Origin: Galeruca laticollis
Taxonomy: Eukaryota > Arthropoda > Insecta > Coleoptera > Chrysomelidae
Direction: 5' to 3'
DNA: 64,000 bases
NCBI GenBank assembly: GCA_963921935.1
Contig: OY998180.1
Location: forward strand, 206,734,244 to 206,798,243
A program made the translations under genes and the position numbers. A model generated the notes under the pieces. It saw only the letters and a list, made by a program, of their open reading frames with translations. It was not told where the DNA came from and made no database searches. Numbering within the stretch: the first letter of the stretch is position 1; every line of letters begins with the position of its first letter. This document shows, one piece after another, positions 1-11,736 of the stretch.

Positions 1-609
1 GGGAGCATAACCGCCCTTCAAAGACCCAATCTAAACAAAGCCAGTTGACCGAGAAAGTGGCCGTCTGACTATTGCCACCCGATAAAGAGATAATTAGGGG
101 TCGAAAGAGCTCCCAACAGGTGTATACAAACCACAAAGCACGACGGGATCGTTTGATCCCCGTACAATGGACAACTAGGGTGGAATACGGATATTTTTAA
201 CGAAATTTCTTTTTATGAGGAACCGCTCCAAACAAGTGTAAGTTTATAAACAAGTTTCAATTATTGTGTGCCATTCGAAAGTTCTTGAAGATATTCATCA
301 ATCAATTTTTGAAAATTATATATTTATAACTACAACCTCTTTGAGAGCAGTGAAAATAAAGGATCTAATTCAGAAATAATTTTTTATCTCAGAATTGAAA
401 GCAATTTAAATATTAGTGAAGATGCTCTCCTAATGACCTGAATTGAAATGTGTTCAAAAACTTTTAAAAAGTTTCGAAAACGGTTTAATAAATTCTAACA
501 TAGATCGAAACTATCAAATTAGAAGAAATAGAGTCTAGCTTCAAATCAGGATTTTTTGATATTTTAAAAAGGATTCTATATCCTGAACATTACCTAATCA
601 TAAAATTGG
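1..609. other. Intergenic, no recognisable gene
   Basis: AT-rich sequence with no long open frame and no recognised motif. The first 180 bases are less AT-rich than the rest and resemble, loosely, a stretch near 10920-11000, so both may be relics of one old repeat. I could not confirm this by eye. Confidence 0.4.
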
Positions 610-775
610 ATACATAATTACAAAAAGTGGCCGAGAACAACGATTTTTTTTCTGCAAATCCTTTTTTCATGTTTTCCTGCTTGGAAAACGTAAAATAACT
701 AAAAAAATGGAAAATTCAAAATATTTTGAGGTAAATCAATACTTTTCTCGCATATTAGATACGGTTGGCAATGTT
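610..775 (+). repeat. Family A repeat, right-end fragment
   Basis: This short stretch matches the right-end module of family A seen at 14800-14930, 32790-32945 and, inverted, 40109-40250. Shared landmarks are a CGTAAAATAACT-like segment, an A/T run, then CAATACTTTTCTCGCATATTAGATA. The tandem monomers of the family are absent, so this is a truncated copy. Its last bases diverge from the GGGCGGAAAAGT end seen elsewhere. Confidence 0.6.
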
Positions 776-976
776 GTCAATTGTTGCTTTGGTGTAAAGC
801 CGGATTTAGTAACAATTCAATTATTATTTGAAAAATGTAGATTTCTTCCAAATATATACTGTTAAAAATGTCCGATAGTGATAAGGATATAGATAAATTA
901 ACTACACCAGATACAGATATTATGGAACAAGCTTCAACAGTAACCAACAATTTATTTATATATTTATTATAGTAGT

Positions 977-1146
977 AATAACCCAAGGACATTGATAATT
1001 GTTCGAAAAAATTTTATAACAGATTTCGAAAGCTTGTTGCTTGGAAACAGACCGACGCCGCAGGCGGAGGTCTGTTGCCTATAAGCAACAAGCTTGAGAA
1101 AATTGTTATAAAATTTTTGAGCATTTATCAATGTTCGAGGGTTATT
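977..1146. repeat. Foldback (palindromic) element
   Basis: Two imperfect arms of about 78 bases are inverted around a GC-rich core, GACGCCGCAGGCGG, at about 1057-1070. The left arm starts AATAACCC and the right arm ends GGGTTATT. The AT-rich arms with a GC-rich centre match the design of the foldbacks at 18573, 33312, 33928, 35319 and 62170, although the arm sequences differ. Probably a MITE or foldback transposon. Confidence 0.7.
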
Positions 1147-1772
1147 CGGATAGAAAATGTTTTGCTAATTATAGAAAAGAAGTACAGGGCTTCTATAATA
1201 TCATTAATATTCTCGTCAGTATTATGACCAAATCGTAACATTTTGAAATATTAAACATAGATAAATACTTTTAATACGGGGAAGAATGGAATCTCCTGTA
1301 TTAAGTCCGAAGCCACAAAGTTTTGTCGAGTGCTGCGCCATCTATTGTGGTGGAAGGTTACTATTCACCAACAGGGATAAAATAAAGGAAGAGTCCTGCA
1401 TGATTAGTCACAGTTTACTAGCTACTACTAGATGGCAAGCCAAGCAAATACTGAAGGTTTTTAAATTATGCCTATATTGTTTTTTCTTAAATAAACAAAT
1501 AAAAACAGTCACACAAAGTTTAGACACTTTTTGAAACAACCTGTTATTTTATTTTGGCTTAAAAGTAGGATAGGTTGTTTCAAAAAGTTGTTTAAATCTT
1601 TTATCCGTTTTTATTAACCAGGATAGTTTATTAAAAGACGAATGTCGACAAATAGTTTCAAAAATTTATTTTCTCCTCAAACTTAAGATGAGAATAATTT
1701 ATTGATAATAGCATGTGCTGACAAATATTACACATATGATACAATATAATGGATTCCAATGTTTTTCAAACA
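1147..1772. other. Intergenic with a short inverted repeat
   Basis: No gene recognised. An 82-codon open frame at 1286-1534 has no recognisable motif. At 1528-1586 two perfect 15-base arms (TTTTTGAAACAACCT and its complement) form a hairpin with a loop of about 29 bases. Confidence 0.45.
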
Positions 1773-2140
1773 CTAATTTTTTTCCGATATACATTGTGTA
1801 ATTTGTAGTTTTGTCATCCATGGGGCGATCTTCGTGTTTTTCCTTTTACATTTTTTTGTATATGTACAGTCGTCTATATATTTTTGAAGTATTTTAATGA
1901 AAGTATTTGTTGCATAGTTAGGATCTGGATTCAAGTATAAGAAATCCCAAGATTTTTGCCTGATTGTATTTTTAAGTTTTGTTTCATCTATGTATTTCAC
2001 TATTCCTCGTTCCTTTGGGCATTTGGTCTTTTCCAGTACTATCTGTAGTATTGTTGAGAAATGATCTGTAATGTCGGTTTGCAATACTAGGGACAGTATT
2101 TGATCGAGTACGTTGAATTTTAAAAATATGCGTCGAATGT
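1773..2140 (-). pseudogene. Non-LTR retrotransposon fragment, end of endonuclease domain and linker
   Basis: Read on the minus strand, this frame contains QTDITDHF, which resembles the final Asp-His motif of the exonuclease-endonuclease-phosphatase endonuclease of non-LTR elements. The linker that usually precedes reverse transcriptase follows, ending in IAPWMT. An intact element would carry well over 800 more residues of reverse transcriptase, and none is present. The fragment abuts the decayed gene at 2141-2874 and appears to have cut off its last exon. Clade cannot be assigned. Confidence 0.55.
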
Positions 2141-2874
2141 CGAATTACTGGAATTTTTTCATATAACGTTTTCACATTATTTTCAAATGATGTTACTTGC
2201 AGGTTACTCGGAATTCTTTGTGATTTCAAGAGAGTGCAAACACTTTCAATTAAAGTCTTGATTTTTAAATTTAATTGAGATATTTCATCTATCATCAACC
2301 TTTTAAATTCTAAAATAAATTTAAAATATGATTAAATATAAAAATTAATTGAAATTATTTAGTTTAGTCACCTTGATCATCAAGTGTATCTATTTGTGGT
2401 GATGATTTATCTCTTTTGTGAAGTGTTCATCTGATTCCACTGCCACAAGGTTTTCACTCTAAAAAAATTAAATATATGTACAATATAAAATTGAGTATTT
2501 TTATATTAAAAGTCAAATTTAATATGCAAACTTTAGGTTACTATAAATTATGATTTAACTTAAGAAACAAATTACCTCTAGGAACAGCAGATCTCGCCAT
2601 ATCATTTGATTCTTTATTCTCAAGTGAAATTCCTTCAGCTTCAGACCTCATAGTTTCGGCAATAGATTCCACTTGAATCTCTGGATAAGTACTACCCGAT
2701 TTATAATTCCTCGACTTTTTATACAATACTGAAAAATATATTATTTGCACAAAACATTCTAATTAATTTCTTTAAATACTTACAATTTGTTTGTGGTGTA
2801 GGTTTAAAAACAGGATAAATGTTACGATTTAATGAGGTACTCTCGTCTGAATCAGAACTAGAGTGATGGGACAT
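2141..2874 (-). pseudogene. Decayed multi-exon gene of unknown function
   Basis: Four exon-like blocks join in phase on the minus strand: 2874-2784 (ending at donor GTAAGT), 2728-2576 (acceptor TTTTTCAG, donor GTAATT), 2458-2372 (acceptor TTTTTTAG, donor GTGACT) and 2309 to about 2141 (acceptor ATTTTAG). The first starts at an ATG and is rich in Ser and Asp (MSHHSSSDSDES). The last gives a helical, Leu/Ile-rich stretch, EFKRLMIDEISQLNLKIKTL, probably a coiled coil. The third block needs a frameshift near 2420, and the last runs into the non-LTR fragment. The pattern of acidic N-terminus then coiled coil resembles uncharacterised insect nuclear proteins, but I do not recognise the family. It could be a live gene if the frameshift is a sequencing error. 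Confidence 0.35.
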
Positions 2875-3494
2875 ATACCTTGTATTTTTATCCGTATCCT
2901 TGATCCTCGTCCTTTGTAAATATCGGAACTAGATGAAAGCCTTTCATTGAAAGGTCTGTTGTAATTAGAGCCTTTTTGGCTTTTCTTTGTGCTACAGTAA
3001 AGACATCCACAAGTTAAAGAATTATTTCTCTTTAAAAAATGACAAATACAATTAAAACTCTGTTAAAGTCTCTAATATACTGATCCATTTGTTATTGTTT
3101 TACTCCGGACATTTTGATGTCGTTAGTAACCTTCCAAGCGAATAGATGGCGTTGAAAATGCAGTTTAGCAGTGACTATGAAAGATCGTAGGGCATGATAT
3201 TAAATATTTGAAACGTCAAAATCGAAATAAATAATCAAATTGTATCCATAGCAACGTGATAGAGTGAAAACAGCCCATGGGATCTGTTTTCAGTATAATA
3301 TTGTTCTAATTGGTTGTGTTCAATAAAATGACCTCAAATTAACTGATTTCATTGGATTTTTACTAGAGCAAAAAATTTTCAACGAAATAAATCCAAATAT
3401 ATGAAAAATATTACTCCCAATGTATGAATATAAAGAGAACATATCAAAATACTCTAAGTTGCATGCGTTACTAAAAAGACGATCCGAAGGATAT
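2875..3494. other. Intergenic
   Basis: No gene recognised. Weak coding-like text continues on the minus strand up to about 2990 and could be upstream sequence of the decayed gene. The rest is AT-rich. Confidence 0.35.
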
Positions 3495-3931
3495 TGTTAC
3501 GAAATGGCACATTGGTGTAGTCCCTGAATCCGACTCTGTCTAAAGCTATGTATGAAAGTTGAAATTTTGGCGAGGGCGCCAGGATTTATTCGAACTGTTT
3601 ACAATTATTTTTTGTGACTAGTCTTATCTAGAAACTTCCAGCAAGGTCGATTCTTTTTGGGAGCCGCAATCGAGAAGTTTCCAGAATTGAAGGCACTTAA
3701 TATATAAGGGAGACTACGTACCAACGGAGTTCAGTTTATAATTTGATCTCGTGAGATAAACAGTGAACAAATAAATAGTAATGTATTTATATAAATTAAT
3801 GTAAGTGTAGTTAATATAAGTTAGTGAATAGTTAAGTGAATAAATAAATTAAGTGAGTAGACCTACCGTGTGTATGAATTTATCCCACTCGTCGAAATAT
3901 AAACTTTTATATAAATAAGAAAAACATTACA
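3495..3931 (+). mobile_element. Probable solo LTR, 437 bp
   Basis: The block starts TGTTAC and ends ATTACA (TG...CA termini) and is flanked on both sides by ATAT, a possible 4-bp target duplication of the kind Ty3/gypsy elements make. Inside, TTAATATATAAGGGAG at about 3698-3713 is a good TATA box, followed by a GTTCAGTTT-like start region. No internal retroelement sequence lies beside it, so it would be a recombination-derived solo LTR. The AT-rich target makes the duplication weak evidence alone. Confidence 0.5.
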
Positions 3932-4064
3932 ATATAAAGCAAAAAAATCTAAAACTTTTCTATCAATGGAATAAAACAATTACTCTTGAGTTTTTTAAGG
4001 CACCGAAAAATGATGTTTTTATAATTCGCATATAAAAGAGACTTTATTATATCATTGTTTACAG

Positions 4065-6641
4065 CATTGGTTCCCAACGGGGGCGATACCGCCCCCCTGT
4101 GGGCGCTGCAGCCTTTTGGGGGGGCGGTAGCGGATTCAGAAGCAAATAATAAGCAGTCAAGAGGAATGGTGAAATAAAAATGATTTAATAAGGGTTAATA
4201 AGCAGTTTTAAATTAGCATTAATAACAATACTAATAATTATAATAATTTCTTTTAGTTCAGAATAGAAGTATATGACTTGTCCTCGCACGTTGATAAGCG
4301 AACGCACGATGTTCATACAAAATAACATGTTTCGACATGTTCGCACACAGACAAGTTGAATCATGCACGAAATGAAACGTATAAAAGCAACAGCTCTACG
4401 AATTTTTTGTTAGTTAGTTGTATGTGCTTGGCCGCGATATATAGTCGTGAATCATAAGCTCTGCCGTAGTAAATAATCGTGAGTGGTGTGTCATTTTATA
4501 AACATTACTATCTATAAATCTATTGAGAATTTAATTTTTGTATGAAAATGGCTGAATCTACTTCTAAATTAAAAAAGAAATGCCGGCAATACAGTATTGA
4601 ATATTTAAAATATGGATTTGCGGAATCTTCTAGAAACAAATCATTACCTATGTGTTTAATTTGCCGAAAAGTTTTTTCAAATGAAGCTATGAAACCTTCT
4701 AGGCTACAAGAGCATTTACATAAAATGCATCCTGATAGTAAGAACAAAGATATATTCTATTTTCAAGAACTCGAAAAATAATATTTAAAACAGCCAACTA
4801 TAACAAACCTTGTTGCATCGTCTTCTAAACGAGACGATGATGGGCTACGAGCCTCATATAACGTTTCATTGTTAATCGCAAAGTCAGGAAAACCACACAC
4901 CATTGGCGAAGAATTAATTTTGCCGGCAGTCGAAGAGATATTAAAAACTGTTCTCCATCATAAGACACCATTTGATATCATTAAAAAAATTCCTCTCAGT
5001 AATAATTCAGTGCAAAGAAGAATAGATGAAATGGCAAATGACGTTAAAATATCATTATGCGATTTCCTAAAGACTTGCAAATTTTCCATTCAACTCGATG
5101 AATCAACTCTACCAAGTAACGAAGCTCTACTCTTATCATACGTACGATTTATAAAAGGAGAAAAAATTCATTAAGAGTTATTATTTGCTAAGAATTTGGA
5201 ATCTGATACAAAGGGACATTCTATATTTAATATCATGCAAGAATTTTTTCAAAAGAAAGAAATTCCTATTAGCAATATTTTGTCTGCTGCTACTGATGGT
5301 GCTCCAGCAATGACCGGGCGTCATAAGGGTTTTATAGCACATTTGAGAAAAGCGGTGCCAAATGTACTCGCTATACATTGTATTATTCACCGTCAGCATT
5401 TGGTTGCAAAAAAATTAAATGAACGTCCCTCAATAACGTTATTAAAGCAATCAATATCATGAGAAGCAATTCATTAAATTACCGTTTGTTTCATAAGCTT
5501 TGCAATGAAAATGATGAAGACTACAATCGCTTGCTGCTGCACACTGAAGTACGTTGGCTCTCTAAAGGTGTTTGTCTGAATCGTTTTTTCAATCTATTTG
5601 ACTCAGTGTTGGAGTTTCTTGAAGAAAACGAACAATTGCGCGAAAACCTGATTGCGTCAAAAAATGACATCGCTTATTTGACGGACCTGTTTAAAGTATT
5701 TGATCAAGTTAATCTACAATTGCAAGGTGATGATTTAAATTTGATTAAAACTAAAAACGTCATAGCTGCTTTTGCAGGAAAACTTCTTATATTCAAAAGA
5801 AATCTTGGTAGAGGTGAGTACAACCATTTTCCCACATTATCAACAGTGTCTGCAAAACCGGAAGATTTACTTACTTACTGCCACCACTTGGAAGTTCTTC
5901 ATGTTGATTTTACAGAGCGTTTCCAAGATATTTTAAACATGGAAATACCAAGTTGAGTTATAGATCCTTTCGCAAACACAGATACTGAAGGCTCATCAAA
6001 TTTGGAAGAGGAGCTATTAGAACTCACAACTAACGAAGAACTGAAAGTAAAATTCAAACGTGGATATCAAGAGTTCTGGCTTCAAAAACCAATACCAGTT
6101 CTCTATCCTGGATTGTGGACAATAGTACAGAAGTTGTTAATCGCATTTCCTTCGTCCTATATGGCTGAGCGTGCATTCAGTGCAGTAACTGATTTGCTGT
6201 CAAAGAAGAGGAACAGACTACACATCACTGAACGTGGCGATCTGCGATTGATGTTAATGAAATTGGAACCCGATATTAACAAACTGGTAACACTCCACTA
6301 GCCTCAACCGTCTCATTGATTTTTTCTTTATTATTAATTTTGTATTTCTTATTGTATTGCATTTCTTATTTCTATTGCGATTGTATTTCTTATTGATTCT
6401 GTGTTTATATTTAAAAGTTTAATAAACAACTTTATTGTACATTTGGTAGTCGTTTAATAAATGTTTACTTCATCATTCCTCTAAAATAAAATTTAGACAT
6501 TAACTGAAATTAAAGCTAAATACAGATCAATTGGGACGGTACAGATGATATTCAAATAACCAGCGACTGGGGGGGGGGGGCGGTGAAAATTTTGTTCTCT
6601 TCTATAGGGGGCGGTGGTCCAGAAAAGGTTGGGAACCACTG
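4065..6641 (+). mobile_element. hAT transposon, Buster-like, 2.58 kb
   Basis: The terminal inverted repeats are CATTGGTTCCCAAC on the left and CAGTGGTTCCCAAC (complement) on the right. They are flanked by 8-bp target duplications GTTTACAG (4057-4064) and GTATACAG (6642-6649), 7 of 8 identical and both fitting the nnnTAnnn preference of Buster hAT elements. Runs of G/C just inside both ends form subterminal inverted repeats. The whole length is retained; only the transposase is broken. Confidence 0.85.
4542..6301 (+). pseudogene. hAT transposase, ZBED5/Buster-like, broken
   Basis: Five open pieces cover almost a full transposase. 4542-4781 holds a BED zinc finger (CLICRKVF ... HLHKMHP). 4869-5174 and 5196-5462 hold the start of the RNase H-like core, with QLDEST and then SAATDGAPAMTGRHKGF, typical of ZBED5-type proteins. 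5459-5956 holds the middle (LLLHTEVRWLSKG). 6002-6301 holds the C-terminal hAT dimerisation motif (YMAERAFSAVTDLL). Stops at 4779, 5172 and 5954 and a frameshift near 5460 break the frame. The start at 4542 is the first ATG before the BED finger. It is non-functional as read but little decayed, so the insertion is fairly young. Confidence 0.85.
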
Positions 6642-6649
6642 GTATACAG

Positions 6650-7608
6650 TGTCACAATGAAATCTTTTTCAACACTTTTTTAGTAATTTTGAGTGTCATA
6701 CAGTTGGTTATTGTATGCATTTTTATATGACATTTGACTTTAACCTTAACTTAAAACAAATTATAAAATGGTCTAGCGTAGTTCTAGCTAGCAAATTAAT
6801 AGATTAAATGGTCTTAAAGGTAAATTGGGAGAAATTATATATTAAAAACTTTAATAAATAAAGTACGCTAACATTTATTCATCAATGATTTGTCAATTGT
6901 TTACTTTGTAATTTCATATGATCAATACATAGATAGGTATGCATAACGTTTGAGTTTTGAGATAAATTACGAGATACCTACGTAAAAATATACTACAGAA
7001 ATGATTCAGTTCATGATATGATATAAATAAGATCCAAGAATATATGAAGAAGCTCTTTTTTAAACAAATAATCACCCTCTATTTGCTTAAATGAAAGTTT
7101 ATTTACAATTTACACAATTGTTCGATCAGAATATATGTCAAAAGTGCTGTGTAAAACCGGCTGTGATAAGACCAATCAGGAATCTACAGAATTACCAACT
7201 TAAATTCAAATCACTCCTACTAGTTTAAAAACATGGATAATGTAATTCTATTTTATTTAAAAAATTCAATAAATGCGAATTATAAAAAATATTGTGTAAA
7301 ACTTTTGTTAAAATGTCCTTTTGCAGCACTTGTGCTTTGCGCAACTCACAACTTCGCGGTTCGCGCAAACTGCACTCGTACTCCAAAACGAGTCATTATG
7401 ACACTTGTTTTACAAATAACTATTGTTTTATAGGTGGCTATACCCTGTTTTTAAAATAGGAGGACCATTTTAGGAAACCTGAATCACACCACTAGAAATC
7501 ACTAAAAAAGTTACTAGATTGGAAGCAATGACATAAAATGTTAGTCATACTATTACAATTGTGTATGTTTGTTAGCAAATTAAACAATATATTACTCTGT
7601 TTTAGATC
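6650..7608. other. Intergenic
   Basis: AT-rich sequence with no supported gene. A 66-codon open frame at 7233-7433 has no recognisable motif. Confidence 0.4.
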
Positions 7609-9188
7609 ATGCCAGGAAAAATATTAAAATCACAAGCACTAGAATTTGTTTTAAACTTGTGTGAGTATTTTGAAAACTGAATGGAGGGCCTTTTGATATT
7701 TCAAACGTTCAAGAGGTAAAATTTAACTGTTTATGATATAATATGTTCTGTAATTTTATTGTATCAGCAGCTTTAAAAATATCCAGGAAAACAGTTTTTG
7801 CTATAAGAATGAAGAATGCAAATAATCCTAGTTCTTTTTTACAACAAAAAAGTAATACTCGCAGTAAAGCAAAAACTACAGACATAACTGAGAGCAGTAA
7901 AATGGCTATACGAAATACATTATATGAGATGTACAGAGAAAGTGAGCACAGATGATATTTTAACGATTTTATAGAATATCTAACATTTTAGCAGCAAGTA
8001 AAGAAAAGTTTTAAATTAATTAACAATCGAAAGCTTGAAACATAAAATTAGTATAACATAATTATCAATATTTATAGATTTCTTATTTGAATTAATTTAT
8101 TAAAACCAATAAATAAGCTATTTTATTATTTATATAAGTTTTAAGTAATTCTCATCTTATGATAAAAATTTCTTAATGATCTACTAAATTTTTTTCTAAA
8201 TATCTAAGTATTATTAGATAGTAAATAATAGTAATTATTTTTTTAGGAAAACCAGTAACTCTTCAATTATTAAATTTTGAAATAAAAACCAAGGAGATAG
8301 TTACATTCAGCACAAAATCATTAAGTACCTTGTTAAAAGAAATAGGGCTTAAGTTTAAAAAAGATGATAACCGAAGAGCACTTATTGAACGTAATCATAT
8401 TGTTTCACACAGAACTTGCTTCTTGAGAAAATATATCTAAAATTTATCGAAGAGAACTAATTTTCTTAGAAGAAACATGGATCTACTCCAAAGGAAGTTA
8501 AATTAGAAGTTGGCAAGATGATAATGTTAAAAGTGTACTTAAATCTGAAGGCAGTGATGGAAAAAGATTTATTATAGTTCATGCAGGTTCTTCAAAACGC
8601 TTTGTGCCAGGAGCAAATTTGGTTTTCTGTTCAAAATCTTTAACTCTTAATTATTATGGAGAAATGAATAGTTTAGAGGAGCCATCTCTTATAATAATGG
8701 ACAATGCACCATACCACAGCGAAATTTTGAACAAACATCAACATCCACAAAAAAGTAGAAATTGCCAGTTGGCTGAAAGAAAATAATATTAATTTTGATC
8801 CAAAAATGACAAGACCAGAATTATTGCAAATAGCAAAGATGGATAGAAAGGAAAATATTTATGTTATAGATGAAATAATAAGAGAACATGGACATGAAGT
8901 ATTAAGGTTGCCATCATACCATTGCGATTTTAATGCCATTGAGCAAATTGTAAGTCATACTACAATAAACATATTGGCAGAGATGGATTCAGTGACGAGA
9001 AAGTAGTAGGTATGTGGAATGAAGCTTTAGAGCAATGTACACCTAACATGTGGGCAAAATGTGTGAACTATACTGAAGAGTTTATTAAAAAGTGGTACAA
9101 CAGAAAAGAAGCTATTTGCGATATTAACGTGGAATAACTAATTATTGATGTAGGGAACAGTTCCTCTTCCGAATCTGATGATTTGTAA
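7609..9188 (+). pseudogene. Tc1/mariner-like (DDE_3) transposase, degenerate, with introns
   Basis: Exon-like blocks run from the start MPGKILKSQALEF at 7609. A possible intron lies at 7716-7768 (donor GTAAAA, acceptor TTGTATCAG), then a helix-turn-helix-like segment (AALKISRKTVFAI). A second intron ends near 8248, after which the catalytic region begins. Recognisable pieces are LEETWIY near 8470 (first catalytic Asp position reads Glu), FIIVHAGSS, LIIMDNAPYH at about 8690 and LRLPSYHCDFNAIEQI at about 8910, followed by an acidic Ser-rich tail ending at 9188. Several stops and frameshifts separate them. The order of motifs is that of DDE_3 transposases widespread in arthropods. Terminal inverted repeats were not located. 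Confidence 0.7.
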
Positions 9189-9412
9189 AATACTTATCGT
9201 ATATTTTAGAAAGATGATAATAATTGTATGTATCATGTACATTCACAATATAAACTTTAATTAGCAATGATTTGACATTTTTATTATGCTAGTTGATTGC
9301 ATTTGTTAACCTTAAATTATGTGCTGTCTTAAATTTAGCTGAATTTATTCAAAGAAAAATTCGTGGAAATTTCTACTTTTTTTAATAATTTTTGTGCATT
9401 ACAGGACTAACA

Positions 9413-9414
<2 letters not shown>

Positions 9415-9458
<44 letters not shown>
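9415..9458. repeat. (AT)n microsatellite
   Basis: About 22 AT units directly after the C-terminus of the RTE-like insertion. Read on the minus strand it is the 3' tail of that element, which fits the short simple-repeat tails of RTE-type elements. Confidence 0.9.
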
Positions 9459-9462
<4 letters not shown>

Positions 9463-10017
9463 TTTAAAACGTCTTTCGACGTTGTCCGATGTCTAACTTC
9501 CATCTCTTCCTATCGTCCCATTGGCCCTCTCTCAGGTCTCGTGAGCTCATCGCCTTCGCTATTCTTTTCCTAGGTCTTCCGCGTTTTCGACGATTAGGCG
9601 GCATCCAGTTCATTACTTTCTTGGGAAGTCTTTTCTCTTCCATCCTCTGAACATGCCCGTACCACACTAATTGTTTTCTCTCGATGTCCGTTATTAAGGA
9701 GCCTTCTATCTCCATTTGGAGACGTACGTCCTCATTTGGTATTCTTTGTCTTCTGCTGATTCCTAATGATCTTCTGAATACATCCATTTCTACAGCTTCT
9801 AATCGTCTTTTGTTGTTTTCTGTTATTCGCCACGTTTCTGACCCATATAATAGGCTGCTCTTTATGAGGGTTTCGTAGATATTATATTTTCTATGTTTTC
9901 CGATTTCCTTACTCCAAAATATCCCATTCAAACACCCAATTATCCGTCTAGCTTGTGTGATACGTTTATTTATTTCTTTGTCGTCCTTCCCTGTTATGTC
10001 GAAAGTTACACCTAAAC
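9417..10017 (-). mobile_element. 5'-truncated RTE-like non-LTR retrotransposon
   Basis: The insertion lies between ACAGGACTAACACCAT (9401-9416) and ACAGGACTTACACCAT (10018-10033), a 16-bp target duplication with one mismatch. The left (3') edge is the (AT)n tail and the right (5') edge falls inside reverse-transcriptase coding sequence. This is the classic product of incomplete target-primed reverse transcription. Confidence 0.85.
9464..10016 (-). pseudogene. C-terminal part of RTE-like ORF2 (reverse transcriptase thumb and tail)
   Basis: The frame is open from the 5' truncation point to the stop at 9464, about 184 residues. It starts in the LGVTFD segment that follows the reverse transcriptase palm, continues through KSSLLYGSETW and LVWYGHVQRM, and ends in a basic tail (RKRGRPRKR). 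These motifs are typical of RTE/BovB-like ORF2 C-termini in arthropods. The catalytic palm is absent, so the piece cannot be active. It has no internal stop, so it is not old. Confidence 0.8.
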
Positions 10018-10033
10018 ACAGGACTTACACCAT

Positions 10034-11736
10034 CTCTTATCTAAATTTTCGACGATTTTAAAACAGTAATATGAAATTGTTATAATTGACTTTCCTAACA
10101 GCAATATGTATTTAGTCATTTGTAACGCCAAAAATTCTGACAAGATAAACAAATAGTGAAAATATTTACGCACACGGCAAAGTAACAGTAGCCATTTTTG
10201 ACTCTTTGATTCATTTCGCGATGTTTGTAGGTATGACGTCAGGGTAAAGGTGAATTTGTTCTACTTTACGTGTACTCAAAGTCGGAACTCATCGTTTCTG
10301 CGTGAAGTTAAGTTACTAAGTCAAACCTACCATTTCATAGTCATTATTCAAGTAATACCAAAGTAGAGATATACAGTCGCTACTGTTGGGCACCCCATCA
10401 AACCGAAACATAACGTTTCCCCGACATCCGTAAGTTCGTGATTACCTTCTGATCTTAATACCGTCGAAGTTCACACAATTATCAATTTTTCCGATTCATT
10501 TGTGAATTTGTACGTAAGAAACTATTAATTTCGATATTAACGTCGTCGAATTAAGATTACTAATATAGTTGAATAAGTCTACTACAATCGATAAAGTTTA
10601 ACTAATTAATAATAAAAAAAAACACATGCTCGTTGCATAAAATACTATTTTATTCTTTGAATTTATTTATTTGAGCATAGAACAATTGCACATAACATAC
10701 ATTGATCTTCAACAAGGTTATTTAAATATGTAGATTTTTGAAAACAACTAGATAAATGGAAGATTTCCCCGCCTGAACGATCTAAAGGCGTCTTGACACT
10801 CTGTGCAATAGGTTAACATCTTGAGAGGGGAATCTGAAATAAATCCCTGCAGCTCGACCGACGCTATACCCTTAATTGATTTAATTACATTTTGTTAATT
10901 AGGGTAGCTGTTTGGAGGCAATTGAATATAACCCTATGCCGCACTTTCAACTAAACCAAGCCGAGTCGCATTCAAAGAAACGGCCAGCCATCAATGCCAA
11001 AATCCCAGCTAGATCCATTACTATTATTATTAGTTGGTAATTGTTCCTTTTACAAGCTTATACACAGGGGATTGCTGATTTGATTAACAAAATTGTATGC
11101 AAAATATTTAACTTGTATTTGAGTAATAGAAGTAAGTCGGTGATATTTATGCCAAATTTTAAAAGAGTTCAAAAATTGCAAAATTAATATCTTGTATATA
11201 AGTGGTAATTTTATGTGGACTCATCTAACTAAACTCATTTCGAAAATATTTCTTAAAGGAGATACAGCTTTTAATGTTAAAGTAAATTATAATTTCTCAA
11301 AATTTGCACACTTACCAAGGCTATGTGTGACATTTTCAATCATAATGTTCCACGTTCGAACGCTCAATATTCATAATAATGTGATAACACAATAAATGTC
11401 TATTAACAACTAAACAAAAGTAGGTACTCAGTGAAGTCCACCCAACAAAGGAGTGATATAATTTGTTGCAGATTATGTATTGACCATATTTCACTCACGA
11501 CTCACTCAATGTCTTCTTTCCTAAAGCCCCCTTGCAAACAATGCAGCTCCTTGTTAAGTGACAAACATTCTTACAGAATTTCCTACGCCAAAAAGTACCA
11601 ACAATTTAGGATCAAATCTAAAATCATACCGTACACTTAATTTGTTTCCACAATAGTGAGCAAAATAGCATATTGAATCACAAGTGAGTAAAATAAATAA
11701 CTTCTTCACAAGTGAGCAAAGTAAAGAACTTCAGGT
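10034..11736. other. Intergenic, 1.7 kb
   Basis: No gene or element boundary could be supported. The GC-richer block at 10745-10990 has the look of an old LTR or leader sequence, but no paired copy or target duplication was found. Short open frames at 11192-11640 have no recognisable motif. Confidence 0.4.
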
